64,000 nt of DNA. Source: CAZZNY01 sp964655935. GTDB taxonomy: Bacteria > Patescibacteriota > Gracilibacteria > BD1-5 > UBA2023. The position numbers were made by a program, and so were the translations under genes. The stretch spans positions 856,486 to 920,485 of the forward strand of contig CAZZNY010000001.1 of assembly GCA_964655935.1 (NCBI GenBank). The letters run 5' to 3'. Positions 33,229 through 44,750 of this stretch are shown in pieces. The stretch's first letter is position 1, and each line of letters starts with the position of its first letter. Below the pieces are notes generated by a model. The model was not told where the DNA came from and ran no database searches. It saw only the letters and a list, made by a program, of their open reading frames with translations.

Positions 33229-34572
33229 ATGAAAAAGGCTCACTTCATCGGCATCGGCGGTATCTGATTATCTGCTGTTGCTCGGTATTACAAGGCAATA
33301 TGATATTCCATTACTGGATCCGATAGTTCAGATTCGACACTCATCCATACTCTTCAAAACGAATGAATGGATATTATTATCGGACAAAATCCTGACCATC
33401 TGCCAGATGATGCGGATATTGTTGCTTATTCTGAAGCGATTATTACGAAGCCAGATCTCAGCAAAGAAGAGAATCTTATGGCCAATTCCGAGCTCGCAAA
33501 AGCGCGTAATCTCGGACTCAAGAATCTCTCTTATCCCGAAGCACTTGCTGAGATTGTAAACGCGAAAAAATGTATTGCTGTAACTGGTTCTCACGGAAAA
33601 TCGACTACGACCGCTATGCTCGGGATCGTTCTTGCTGGCTCGAAAGTAGGCGGTTCAACAATTGTTGGAACCCAGGTTCCAGGACTCGGAAATTCGAATT
33701 TCTATTATGAGGATTCCGATTATTTTGCGATCGAAGCCTGCGAATACAAACGATCTTTTCTGAAATATTTTCCGAAAATATCCATCATCACTAATATCGA
33801 TCTCGATCATCTTGATTACTATCACGATCTTCCTGATTATATCAGCGCGTTTGAATCTTTTCAGGATCAAACAAGCGAGTATGTAATACTTAACGGACAG
33901 TGTGAAAACAGCAAGAAGCTCAAGAATTTTAGCAAAAAACAACTCTGGGTCTACGACACTTATTATATTGATGAGACCGGAAAACGTGTAGATTTTGACA
34001 ATTTTCATCTCAAAGTTCCCGGGAAACACATCGAATTCGATGCGAAAATGGTCTATGTTGCCGGTCGACTTATCGGTCTTGATCATGAATACATCATGAG
34101 AAAACTCGAGTCATATACTGGATGCTGGAGACGAAGCGAAATAATTAAAACCACTAAAAATGGAAGCATGTTGATGAGTGATTATTGACACCATCCAAAT
34201 GAAATTATGCCGACTCTGACTGCTATCAAAGAACGATATTCCAACAAGAAACTTATTGTCGTTTTCCAACCGCATCAGTATTCTCGAACTCGCGAGCTTC
34301 TTGATTCATTTGCGACTTGTTTCGATGCCGCCGATGAACTCATTATTCCCGATATCTATTTTTCTCGAGATAAAGAAGAGGATGTAAAATATATGACTAC
34401 CGAACGACTCGTCGATACGCTCAGAAAAAAATATCCCCAAACGATCAATGGAGAAGGTCTCGAAAATACCCTTGAAATCATAAAAAAGTTAGATGCTTCT
34501 TGCCCAAACAATGCCATCATATTGCTCCTGTGAGCTGGAAATATCGACGAGCTACGGCATAAAATCGACTAA
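33229..34572 (+). CDS. murC: UDP-N-acetylmuramate--L-alanine ligase
   Basis: A 447-residue MurC, which adds L-Ala to UDP-MurNAc. The N-terminal Rossmann motif is HFIGIGGIGLSAVARYY (about 5-21; one Gly is TGA). The ATP loop is AVTGSHGKSTTTAML (about 118), then EACEYKRSFL, TNIDLDHLDYY and the C-terminal LMSDYGHHPNEI (about 317), in which Gly is TGA. FQPHQYSRT is also typical. It follows murD closely with no Shine-Dalgarno sequence and ends just before a terminator. Confidence 0.94.
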
Positions 34573-34579
34573 TTTGTGT

Positions 34580-34636
34580 TTGACTCACCCAGAAATCTAC
34601 GTTAGAATATCGCCGACAACCAATGTCGGCTTTTTT
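34580..34636 (+). promoter_or_regulatory. Promoter directly overlapping the murC terminator
   Basis: TTGACT, 17-base spacer, TAGAAT at 34580-34608. Four bases later starts a hairpin, GCCGACA-ACCAA-TGTCGGC (34612-34630), followed by TTTTTT. A transcript from this promoter would begin inside the stem and escape termination, while read-through from murC would be stopped. Confidence 0.6.
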
Positions 34637-34719
34637 AACTTTTACCACTATCTACATACGTTCATTTTTTAAATAGAAAGATTATTATTCTTTATATTCA
34701 TTTAATAATTTATAATATC

Positions 34720-35067
34720 ATGACAAACCAAAATAAACTACGTGAACCAGATGGATGGATCAATTTACCTGAAACAAAAACATTATTAGTCAGAGAACGC
34801 CGCAATATTCTCCTAAAGAATGGGTTTGAGAAACTCCCAAATATGCCAAAAACCATACTTCTAAGAGAATTAAAAGAATGATGAGTATTTGATGGAGAGC
34901 CGATACGATGGTCACTCTCAGAAGAAAATCCGGTTTGAAATCTTTATGCTTTTCCGATCTGATCCACTGATATTTATGAGGTGTTTTGTAAGTCTCCTCC
35001 TCCTCATACAAATATAATAACTTCTAAGAAAGTCGTTACTGATAACATCTTAAATCAGGCCGCATAA
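34720..35067 (+). CDS. Small orphan protein, 115 aa
   Basis: Starts MTNQNKLREPDGWINLPE; contains five TGA-Gly codons. Soluble, no signal peptide. Contains GGVFDGEPIRWSLSEENPVGNLYAFPIGSTDIYEVF and a proline stretch SPPPHT. It has its own promoter and a strong terminator (35072). No family recognised. Confidence 0.6.
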
Positions 35068-35071
35068 AACA

Positions 35072-35108
35072 AAAATCCTCTGAAGAAAATTTTCTTCAGA
35101 GGATTTTT
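35072..35108. terminator. Bidirectional terminator between the orphan gene and gyrA
   Basis: AAAATCCTCTGAAGAAAA pairs with TTTTCTTCAGAGGATTTTT; perfect stem. Confidence 0.87.
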
Positions 35109-35117
35109 AAAAATATT

Positions 35118-37715
<2,598 letters not shown>

Positions 37716-37776
37716 AGGTATAAAACAAAAAAAGATACTAAAAAGGCGTATTTAATGCGAAGTTTTTGACCTCACA

Positions 37777-37804
37777 AGTATACGCATTTTGCCATTTTTT
37801 ACAA
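37777..37804 (-). promoter_or_regulatory. Promoter of gyrA
   Basis: On the minus strand TTGTAA, 16-base spacer, TATACT, about 60 bases ahead of the ATG. Confidence 0.6.
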
Positions 37805-37852
37805 ACTTTTTTTTAACCTTTTCTTGTCTTCTTTTCGGGGAAAACCCTCTCA

Positions 37853-38173
37853 TTATCCCACTTGATATAATTCCATTCGTTTTGCATCTGCCGCATTTCT
37901 CGTCAGGGCATATGCTTCGAGCATCCTCATGCGCTCCGTTCCAGCGAATTCACTTCGGGTAGAAAAGATAGTATCACGCAAAAAGCTTAATTGTTGATAA
38001 GTAAGAATTGTGGTGGTGGCAGAAAAAATTTCACGATTTGTGATAGCCTCTTCAAAACTTGGTGCTTGAATATAAGCAATCAAACTCTCTCCTACTGGAA
38101 TGAGCTCTTCTTGTTCAGCAACGATGGAATATATGGTTGGTGTCATACAAAACGATATTATTTTTATCATCAC
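37853..38173 (-). CDS. Hypothetical protein, 106 aa
   Basis: Starts MMIKIISFCMTPTIYSIVAEQEE; the first 20 residues are hydrophobic and may be a weak signal sequence. The rest is helical, with Arg/Glu-rich segments. No in-frame TGA. Divergent from the prepilin gene at 38247, with 73 bases between. Function unknown. Confidence 0.5.
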   Translation of the reverse strand: MMIKIISFCMTPTIYSIVAEQEELIPVGESLIAYIQAPSFEEAITNREIFSATTTILTYQQLSFLRDTIFSTRSEFAGTERMRMLEAYALTRNAADAKRMELYQVG

Positions 38174-38246
38174 TACGATACCATATCAGCATTTATTTTG
38201 CAAATAGAAAAAAGTAAATACAATTCAAAATATAACCACAAACAAT

Positions 38247-39632
38247 ATGATTTTTTCTCATTCGAACCAAAAATTTCAGATACACGGTTTTACTCTTGTG
38301 GAGCTTCTTATTTCTGTGACCATCTCAGCAATCCTATTTATCGGGGTTCTTGTTTTTGTATCGAGCAACATGTGACAGAATATTAAACAAGAGAAGATTC
38401 TTACAGAATTAAGCATCTGGAATGAATTTCAAAAAAATATTATCGATTCGCTCGATACTACCGAAGAACTTATTTCTTCTGGAAGTAGTTTTTGATCTTA
38501 TGAAAGTGGTATTATTCTGAAAAAAGAGAATGGTCTCCCTTTTGTATTTTTGGGACTCAAACACACAACGGGTATTTGTGATAATTTTTCTTGATCGCAA
38601 AATGCTAGTGGAACAGGATATAAATTGGCGATGCGTGAATATATTCCCACCACTTCTCATCAAATATCTGGATGATACGCTCTCAGCCATACGGGAAATG
38701 CACTTTATTCTGGTAGTACCATGATCGTAGGAACGAGTTATCCTGGAGGTAGACTAGGATCGATTGCCACGGAAACAGAGCTCAACCAACCAAGTGCTTT
38801 CGTAAAAGACTGAAACAACATCTACATAGCCGATACCTTGAATCATCGAATCCTTCTCTATAACACACTTTCTCATCAAATATCAGAACTTTTGAATGCG
38901 AAAAATGGCATATTACTACCAACCGACATTATCCTCTCTGGCGCGAGTCTTTTGATCGCCAATGCAGGGCGTGGAGAAATATTGGAATACAAAGATGGCG
39001 AGTGAACCAGCTCGTCTCTTACCACTACTCTTACACCAAACAAAACATTCAATACTGATTCTCTCTCTGTAACCTACGATGAAACGGGGGTTTTTTCTGC
39101 TGGAGATATCGATGTGGTTGGATTCACTCCTATTGGAACGACTCAACCATACAGCACTGGGCTCATTCAAGAATTTGATTCTCTTCAAAGTGTTATATCT
39201 GGAAATCCCTACACGATCAAACTCATCAATCTTGCCAATGTACCAACAAATACCGGTTCACATACACTCACATTACATTTTTATTCAGGAAGTACGATTC
39301 AGTATAGTCATATCATTCCTTATTTCACAAAAGGAGATAATCGTCTCGAGACGGCTTCTGGAAATGCATTAAAGGTTGTTCAGTCTGGAATCGATTTTCC
39401 TCATAATCTCACAAGCTCTTCTGTATACTCCGGTACGATAATCGATTGGTCTTCCGCTATCAATTCATCAGACACGAATGAAATCCTGTCACCAGGATTT
39501 GTCGATGGATTTACGTGGAATAAAACAGGAAATCTTCTTACACTTCAGTGGAATCAATATAATTACTATGATTGTATCAACGAAAAACACAAAGTTTCTG
39601 AACGAATCCTAAAATTCATACTAAAAAAATAA
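38247..39632 (+). CDS. Type IV prepilin-like protein with NHL-like segment
   Basis: A 461-residue protein. Residues 1-14 are a short basic leader ending in Gly, followed by FTLVELLISVTISAILF: a class III signal with the PilD cleavage site G/F and the conserved Glu at +5. The extracellular part includes NNIYIADTLNHRILLYN (about 190-206), which matches the NHL beta-propeller repeat pattern, and GASLLIANAGRGEILEY, a second such strand set. It probably forms or caps a pilus or pseudopilus and presents a binding surface. Many TGA-Gly codons. Ends at a terminator shared with the converging pilin gene. Confidence 0.75.
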
Positions 39633-39657
39633 CTCCCGATCGGGAGTTATTTTTTTA
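39624..39657. terminator. Bidirectional terminator between two pilin-type genes
   Basis: AAAAAAATAACTCCCGAT pairs with ATCGGGAGTTATTTTTTT. The plus gene's stop (39630-39632) and the minus gene's stop (39655-39657) both lie within it. Confidence 0.85.
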
Positions 39658-40116
39658 GAGATTATTGAAATCTTGATCGATTCCTGTACTTCATCCGGAA
39701 GTATCGGAATCAAAATTAATATCATCTTTTGCACCGAAGATCTTTGTCGAAAGATCTTTTATGGTTCTAAATATTACCTGAGGGGAAATATAGGAAGAAA
39801 CATTGAGACCGAGAAGATCTCAGAGTTTTGGTGCGACGAAAAGAGAAACAATTATTACGATCAAACCGACAACGGAATATCGAATAGAATTGGTTGCGGG
39901 CTTAACCTTGTCTTCTTTTCATCCTGAAAGAATAAGCATCACTCCTCACCATACAATGAAAAACACTGATAGCATACCTGCTACGAGTACTACAATGGCA
40001 ATAGAAACACGAATGACATCTTCTAGATTATATACTGTACCACCCATAATAGATCCTGAAGTGGTATAATCTGAAGCATGTACAGTGTTTACAAAATTTG
40101 AAAGTTCAATTAACAT
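39655..40116 (-). CDS. VirB2/TrbC-like pilin
   Basis: A 153-residue protein with two membrane helices: VIRVSIAIVVLVAGMLSVFFIVWGGVMLIL (about 31-61), a charged turn SGGKEDKVKPA, and SIRYSVVGLIVIIVSLFVAP (about 73-93). This helix-GGKEDKV-helix layout is that of VirB2/TrbC-type conjugative pilins common in CPR genomes. The only ATG starts mid-way in a probable signal peptide: upstream in-frame codons read KKRLLLVILL with no standard start codon before the stop. The start is therefore uncertain. Confidence 0.7.
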
Positions 40117-40221
40117 GAGTAGTATGACTAATAGTAAGCGTTTTTTAGTATGATTCTTTTATCTATAAGTTGCCACCACTATAATAAAAACCAGGAAAAA
40201 GTAAAATGAAAGTATTAAAAA

Positions 40222-40253
40222 AGTGCAGATACTTGCTAAAAAGTACCTGCACT
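40222..40253 (-). terminator. Intrinsic terminator after khpA
   Basis: On the minus strand AGTGCAGGTACTT pairs with AAGTATCTGCACT, then TTTTTT. Confidence 0.8.
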
Positions 40254-40266
40254 CTCTGAAAAACAA

Positions 40267-40515
40267 TTATTCAACAACCTTAAGATTCAATCGAATGTTC
40301 ATCTTAGAACCAAATACTCGAAGAACCGTTCGAATAGCATTGATGGTTTTTCCATCTTTACCAATGATTGTTCCCATATCATCCTTATTTACCTTGAGAG
40401 TAAGAAGTGTTCCAAGTTCGTCTTCTTTTTGTTCTACCATTACTTCGTCTTTGTGTTCTACGAGAGAAGTAACGATATATGTAAGAAATTCAATACCTGA
40501 AGAAGCCATAATCAA
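40267..40515 (-). CDS. khpA: KH-domain RNA-binding protein
   Basis: An 82-residue single-KH protein (KhpA/YlqC family) that binds RNA. The core has LTLKVNKDDMGTIIGKDGKTINAIRTVL, with the GxxG loop IGKDGK. Start may be MIMASSG or, two codons later, MASSG. It follows rpsP at 95 bases, a neighbourhood common for this family. Confidence 0.88.
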   Translation of the reverse strand: MIMASSGIEFLTYIVTSLVEHKDEVMVEQKEDELGTLLTLKVNKDDMGTIIGKDGKTINAIRTVLRVFGSKMNIRLNLKVVE

Positions 40516-40610
40516 TAAAAATAAGATAAATAAAGTTTGTCTTGATCTCTATTACTTATTTAAATACGGTTGTATTTTTGATAAGTCAATCGAGAATATC
40601 TGAAAACAAA

Positions 40611-40844
40611 TTAGATAAGATTATTTTTCTCTAAAATCTTTTTAAGACTTGCTGAATATTGAGCTCCAGTAGAAACGTATTTCTGAGCTACTTCTTTATC
40701 GAATTTAAGTTCTTTCGTGTGTGGGTTGTAAAAACCAAGAATTTGCTTGTAACCGTGTTTTGCGGCAGCAGTTTTCTCAGTAAGAACGATACGAAAAAAT
40801 GCGAGATTTTCTCGTCCAGCTCGTGATAATCGAATCATTAACAT
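40611..40844 (-). CDS. rpsP: Small ribosomal subunit protein bS16
   Basis: A 77-residue bS16: MIRLSRAGRENLAFFRIVL..., then ILGFYNPHTKELKF, then a helical tail with LKKILEKNNLI. The start is MLMIRL; the internal ATG two codons on is also possible. Normal length. Confidence 0.93.
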   Translation of the reverse strand: MLMIRLSRAGRENLAFFRIVLTEKTAAAKHGYKQILGFYNPHTKELKFDKEVAQKYVSTGAQYSASLKKILEKNNLI

Positions 40845-40967
40845 ATTCTGAAATAATTATAAATTATAAATCTAAAGGAAATTTTAAATTATAAATTTTA
40901 AATTATAAATCCAAAGGAACTATCATTTAATTTAGCATTTATAATTTAGCATTTATCATTTCATAGG

Positions 40968-41051
40968 TGGTGCCCAGGACGGGAATCGAACCCGTACTCC
41001 AGAGGAACAGGATTTTAAGTCCTGCGTGTCTACCAATTCCACCACCCGGGC
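40968..41051 (-). tRNA. tRNA-Leu (UAA)
   Basis: Class II tRNA: acceptor GCCCGGG pairs with CCTGGGC, anticodon loop CTTAAAA, long variable arm, encoded CCA. The space between it and rpsP is filled by AT-rich repeats of ATTTATAATTTA type. Confidence 0.92.
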
Positions 41052-41089
41052 AAAAGAAAAAGGAAGCAAGGCAAGCTTGCTACCTATTA

Positions 41090-41287
41090 TTAAAGAACTC
41101 CTTGTTTTTTAAGAGTCTTAATTGCTTTTGCTGAAAGGCGAACCTGGTAAACAAGACCAGTTGCTGGATCTTTGATTTTCTTCATGAAAAGATTTGGAAG
41201 GAACTTTCGTTTTGTTCGACGAACTGAGTGAGAAACATTGTTTCCTGTAGCAGTTCTCTTTCCGGTAAGTTGGCAGACGCGAGACAT
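41090..41287 (-). CDS. rpmB: Large ribosomal subunit protein bL28
   Basis: A 65-residue bL28: MSRVCQLTGKRTATGNNVSHSVRRTKRKFLPNL, then SAKAIKTLKKQGV. All the usual blocks are present. No in-frame TGA. Confidence 0.93.
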   Translation of the reverse strand: MSRVCQLTGKRTATGNNVSHSVRRTKRKFLPNLFMKKIKDPATGLVYQVRLSAKAIKTLKKQGVL

Positions 41288-41379
41288 AAATAAGTTTTTT
41301 AGTTAATAGTTGTTAGTTTTTAGCATTCAAGTGAAAAACATATGCTTGCTGCTTAGAGCTTAAAGCTTATAGCTTTTTC

Positions 41380-41715
41380 TTACATAACTTTAATATCAAC
41401 ACCTACTCATGCAGGAATATTGATGCCTTGAAGAAGTTCAAGAGTTTTTGGCGTAGAATCAGTGATATCGATAAGACGTTTGTGTCGTCGGATCTCAAAC
41501 TGTTCTCGTGCATCACTGTTAACGAATGTAGATCGGTGAACAGTAACTTTCTCGATTTTAGTCGGAAGTGGGATCGGTCCGACAACAGTCGCTCCAGAAT
41601 CCTTAATAGTCAAAACGATCTTTTTTACCGCTTCGTCAATGAGTTTGTGTTCAAACGCACGAACAGTAATTCGGATGTTTCCAGTCTTCTTCGTTCCAGG
41701 CATGGTAAAGAACAT
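41380..41715 (-). CDS. rpsJ: Small ribosomal subunit protein uS10
   Basis: A uS10 of 111 residues from ATG 41715 or 107 from ATG 41703 (MPGTKKTG, perhaps more likely by family length). It has IRITVRAFEHKLIDEAVKKI, GATVVGPIPLPTKIEKVTVHRST and HKRLIDI. The end INIPAGVGVDIKVM is reached only by reading TGA as Gly. It lies downstream of tuf on the same strand. Confidence 0.92.
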
Positions 41716-41791
41716 TAGTAATTAAATATATGGGGATTGCCCATTCATTCCCCAGTCCCACTTTCATGAGACTGGATGTATGAATGTACAA

Positions 41792-42985
41792 TTAAGCGTT
41801 AACCTTAGCAACTACTCCAGATCCTACAGTTCGTCCTCCTTCACGGATAGCGAATCGTACTCCTGGTTCCATAGCGATAGGTTGACCGAGTTCAACTACC
41901 ATCTTGATGTTATCACCTGGCATAACCATTTCAACACCTGCTGGAAGTTCTACTGCACCAGTAACGTCAGTAGTTCGGAAGTAGAATTGAGGTTTGTAAC
42001 CTTTGAAGAATGGAGTATGTCGTCCACCTTCATCTTTTGTAAGTACGTATACCTCAGCTTCGAATTTAGTATGTGGTTTGATTGATCCTGGTTTTGCAAG
42101 AACTTGTCCTCGCTCAACCTGCTCTCGTTCGATACCTCGGATAAGAAGACCTGCGTTGTCTCCAGCCTGACCTTGGTCAAGTTGTTTGTGGAACATCTCA
42201 ACTCCAGTAACTACTGTAGTTTGAGTATCTTTCACTCCAACGATTTCGATTGAGTCTCCAACCTTGATGATACCTTGTTCGATTTTACCAGTAACTACTG
42301 TACCTCGACCTTTGATTGAGAATACATCTTCAACTGGCATAAGGAATGGTTTGTCGAGTGGTCGGTCTGGAACTGGAACGAATTTTTCGATAGCATCGAA
42401 AAGTTCGATAATAGTTTTAGCTCCCCATTCTTTGTCCATATCAGTAGGATTTTCAAGAGCTACGAGAGCTGATCCACGGATAATTGGAGTATCGTCTCCT
42501 GGGAATTCATATTTAGAAAGAAGTTCTCGGATTTCCATCTCTACGAGGTCAAGCATTTCTGCATCACCTACCATATCACATTTGTTCATGTAAACAACGA
42601 TGTATGGAACACCTACCTGACGAGCAAGAAGAATGTGTTCTCGAGTCTGAGCCATAGGACCGTCAGTAGCAGCAACTACGATGATAGCAGCGTCCATCTG
42701 AGCAGCACCAGTGATCATATTTTTGATATAATCAGCATGTCCTGGACAGTCAACGTGTGCATAGTGACGAGTACCTGTAGAATATTCGATATGAGCAGTG
42801 TTGATAGTTATACCTCGTGCTCGCTCTTCTGGAGCTGAGTCGATTTTACTAAACTCTGTTACATCTCCTCCGAATTTCTTTCAGATAACGATAGAAATAG
42901 CCGCAGTAAGAGTGGTCTTACCATGATCAACGTGACCAATGGTTCCGATGTTCATGTGTGCTTTAGAACGATCAAAAGTTGCCAT
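41792..42985 (-). CDS. tuf: Elongation factor Tu
   Basis: A 397-residue EF-Tu, which delivers aminoacyl-tRNA to the ribosome. G1 [14 protein letters not shown] (about 18-31), G3 [12 protein letters not shown] (about 80), G4 MNKCDM, and the C-terminal [16 protein letters not shown] are all present. The N-terminal [18 protein letters not shown] lies beyond a TGA-Gly codon in IVIGKKFGGD. CGA is used at conserved arginines such as REQVERGQ. No separate promoter was obvious. Confidence 0.95.
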
Positions 42986-43069
42986 ATAAAGTAAAAATTA
43001 AAAAAAATAAATAATGTGTTTTACGCAAAAAGCGTACAAATAATAAGCAAAAAACTGAAATTACAAAAA

Positions 43070-43156
43070 CTATTTTTGTAATTTTTTCATTTTCTTTGTA
43101 ATTGTTCCGATTGCTCGGCGAATTTTCTTGTGCGCTTTGCTAGTAAGTCGTGGCAT
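43070..43156 (-). CDS. 28-residue highly basic peptide
   Basis: The ORF reads MPRLTSKAHKKIRRAIGT then a Lys-rich tail ending KLQK; 11 of 28 residues are Lys or Arg. It begins only 4 bases after the stop of 43161-43370, so translational coupling is likely, and it lies among ribosomal genes ahead of tuf. It could be an extra small ribosomal protein, but I know no matching family. Too short for confident coding calls. Confidence 0.4.
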   Translation of the reverse strand: MPRLTSKAHKKIRRAIGTITKKMKKLQK

Positions 43157-43160
43157 AATA

Positions 43161-43370
43161 CTAAAGAGAGTTAGGATTAATGGAGTATTTTCGAAGCTTC
43201 ACAAGAACTATCTCTCGTGCATTTTTGAGCCAAAGAGTTTCCCCTTCAGTCGTAACGCGAGCTCGTAGTTTCTGAAAATGCTTGATGGTGTTCTTTATCT
43301 TATCACCAGATTTCGGCCCCTTAACCTTTACAGAGTGGTTGAGCTGATGTGGCCTCTTACTTTTTGCCAT
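43161..43370 (-). CDS. Small basic protein, 69 aa
   Basis: ATG 43370 gives MAKSKRPHQLNHSVKVKGPK then a helical, Arg/Lys-rich body ending RKYSINPNSL. A longer TTG start exists, but its codons overlap the spacer before tRNA-Ala. Basic and located in a translation cluster; a ribosome-associated role is a guess. No TGA codon. Confidence 0.5.
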   Translation of the reverse strand: MAKSKRPHQLNHSVKVKGPKSGDKIKNTIKHFQKLRARVTTEGETLWLKNAREIVLVKLRKYSINPNSL

Positions 43371-43429
43371 AACAATTAAATTAGTATTCCGGCTTCTTCG
43401 TCTCTTAAAAGCCAATAAAGATAAAAAAA

Positions 43430-43506
43430 TGGTGGAGACTAGGAGAGTCGAACTCCTGACCTCCTCGGTGCAAACGAGGCGTTCTAGCCAACTGAACTAA
43501 GTCCCC
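43430..43506 (-). tRNA. tRNA-Ala (UGC)
   Basis: Acceptor GGGGACT pairs with AGTCTCC (one G-T), anticodon stem CTCGT/ACGAG-type pairing encloses loop TTTGCAC, encoded CCA. Confidence 0.92.
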
Positions 43507-43582
43507 AAACCAAAATAGACGATAGCATTCTGCTTGTTGATCAACTTTTTTGTCCAAACCACACGAAGCGAGAAAGTTGCAA

Positions 43583-43659
43583 TGGCGGAGCCAACGAGAC
43601 TCGAACTCGCGACCTTCCGCGTGACAGGCGGACGCTCTAACCAACTGAGCTATGGCTCC
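43583..43659 (-). tRNA. tRNA-Asp (GUC)
   Basis: Acceptor GGAGCCA pairs with TGGCTCC, anticodon loop CTGTCAC, T-loop TTCGAGT, discriminator G, encoded CCA. Confidence 0.93.
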
Positions 43660-43770
43660 AAAACCGAATGCGTGGCGTAGTATATGATTATTTGCTTTTT
43701 TTGCAAAACTTTTTTTAAGAAATTTTTAATATACGGAGTTTTTGGCTTGAAATTGTTGTTGATATACCAT

Positions 43771-44676
43771 TTATGTGTGTGATACAAAACGAATTGAAGA
43801 AAGAAATCCACTGATTAATCCTATCAGAAACATTCCAATTATTTCAATAACAAAATATACCATCGTAAACGCAAGAAAATTTCAGACAAACCTCGGATCA
43901 TCAAATAATGGAGTAGACAGAATCTGTATAAGGTATACGAAAATCAAAAGGCTAGTCATGGAAGCAATCGAGGTATAGAGAGCTCACTGAAGACTAAATG
44001 GACCATAAACGAACGCATTATTTCCTCATACTAACTTCGTTATCTTAATCTCATCACGATAATAGAATACAAAATTTCCGATAATACTATAGACCACAAG
44101 AAATACGGTAAATACGAAAAATACAATAATAGCGAATACTCAGACTCTAATATTTTCTAACACTTTCGTGAGCGACTGAATCTTATCAAACTGAGCCCTG
44201 TAATCGACTAGGCTTTTTTTCGATTTCTGTTCGTCATATACGATTGCCATCTTGTGCTCCCTTATAATCTTGTCGATCATTTCATACTGATCGAGATTGA
44301 TATTTCGTATACTGATAGTTGCAGGAAGAGGATTTTCTGTATCGTTCTCGATTACTTTTACGAGTTCCGGATCACGTTTTTTTAGGATTTCCAGAGCGTC
44401 TTTCGATGAGACAAATTTTACTTCAAGGTCTTTACTGAGAGACTTAAGATCGCTCAAAAGCTCGATCACAGTCGAATTCGTGTCAGTAAAAGACGGCTTA
44501 AGACTCACGGAAAGAGAAATTCGCTTATTTACATTATCAATCATCGTATGAGTCGCAAAATTTACGAACAACAAGATATTGATAAAGAAAACAATAAGAG
44601 CGATGACTCCGATCGAAGAGAGCGAAAGAAAAGCATTACGAACAATGTTTTTTACGGCATATTTTAAAATTCTCAT
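43771..44676 (-). CDS. ftsX: Cell division protein FtsX
   Basis: A 301-residue FtsX, permease-like partner of the ATPase FtsE, controlling septal peptidoglycan hydrolases. N-terminal MRILKYAVKNIVRNAFLSLSSIGVIALIVFF is typical, followed by an extracytoplasmic domain (about 45-170). Three more membrane helices lie in the region reached by TGA read-through, with EIKITKLVGGNNAFVYGPFSLQGALY as the diagnostic motif. No ftsE gene is adjacent or elsewhere in the window. Confidence 0.88.
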
Positions 44677-44750
44677 GTCAATCTAGAAAAGGATAATACG
44701 GGTGCATTGTATGAACAAACCGCTAAATGCAAAATGGAACTTGTGGGATT

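Noticed and set aside
40861..40960. ATTTATAATTTA-rich sequence as a replication origin
   Set aside because: No DnaA-box cluster or dnaA/dnaN gene is near; similar AT-rich spacers recur between ribosomal genes.
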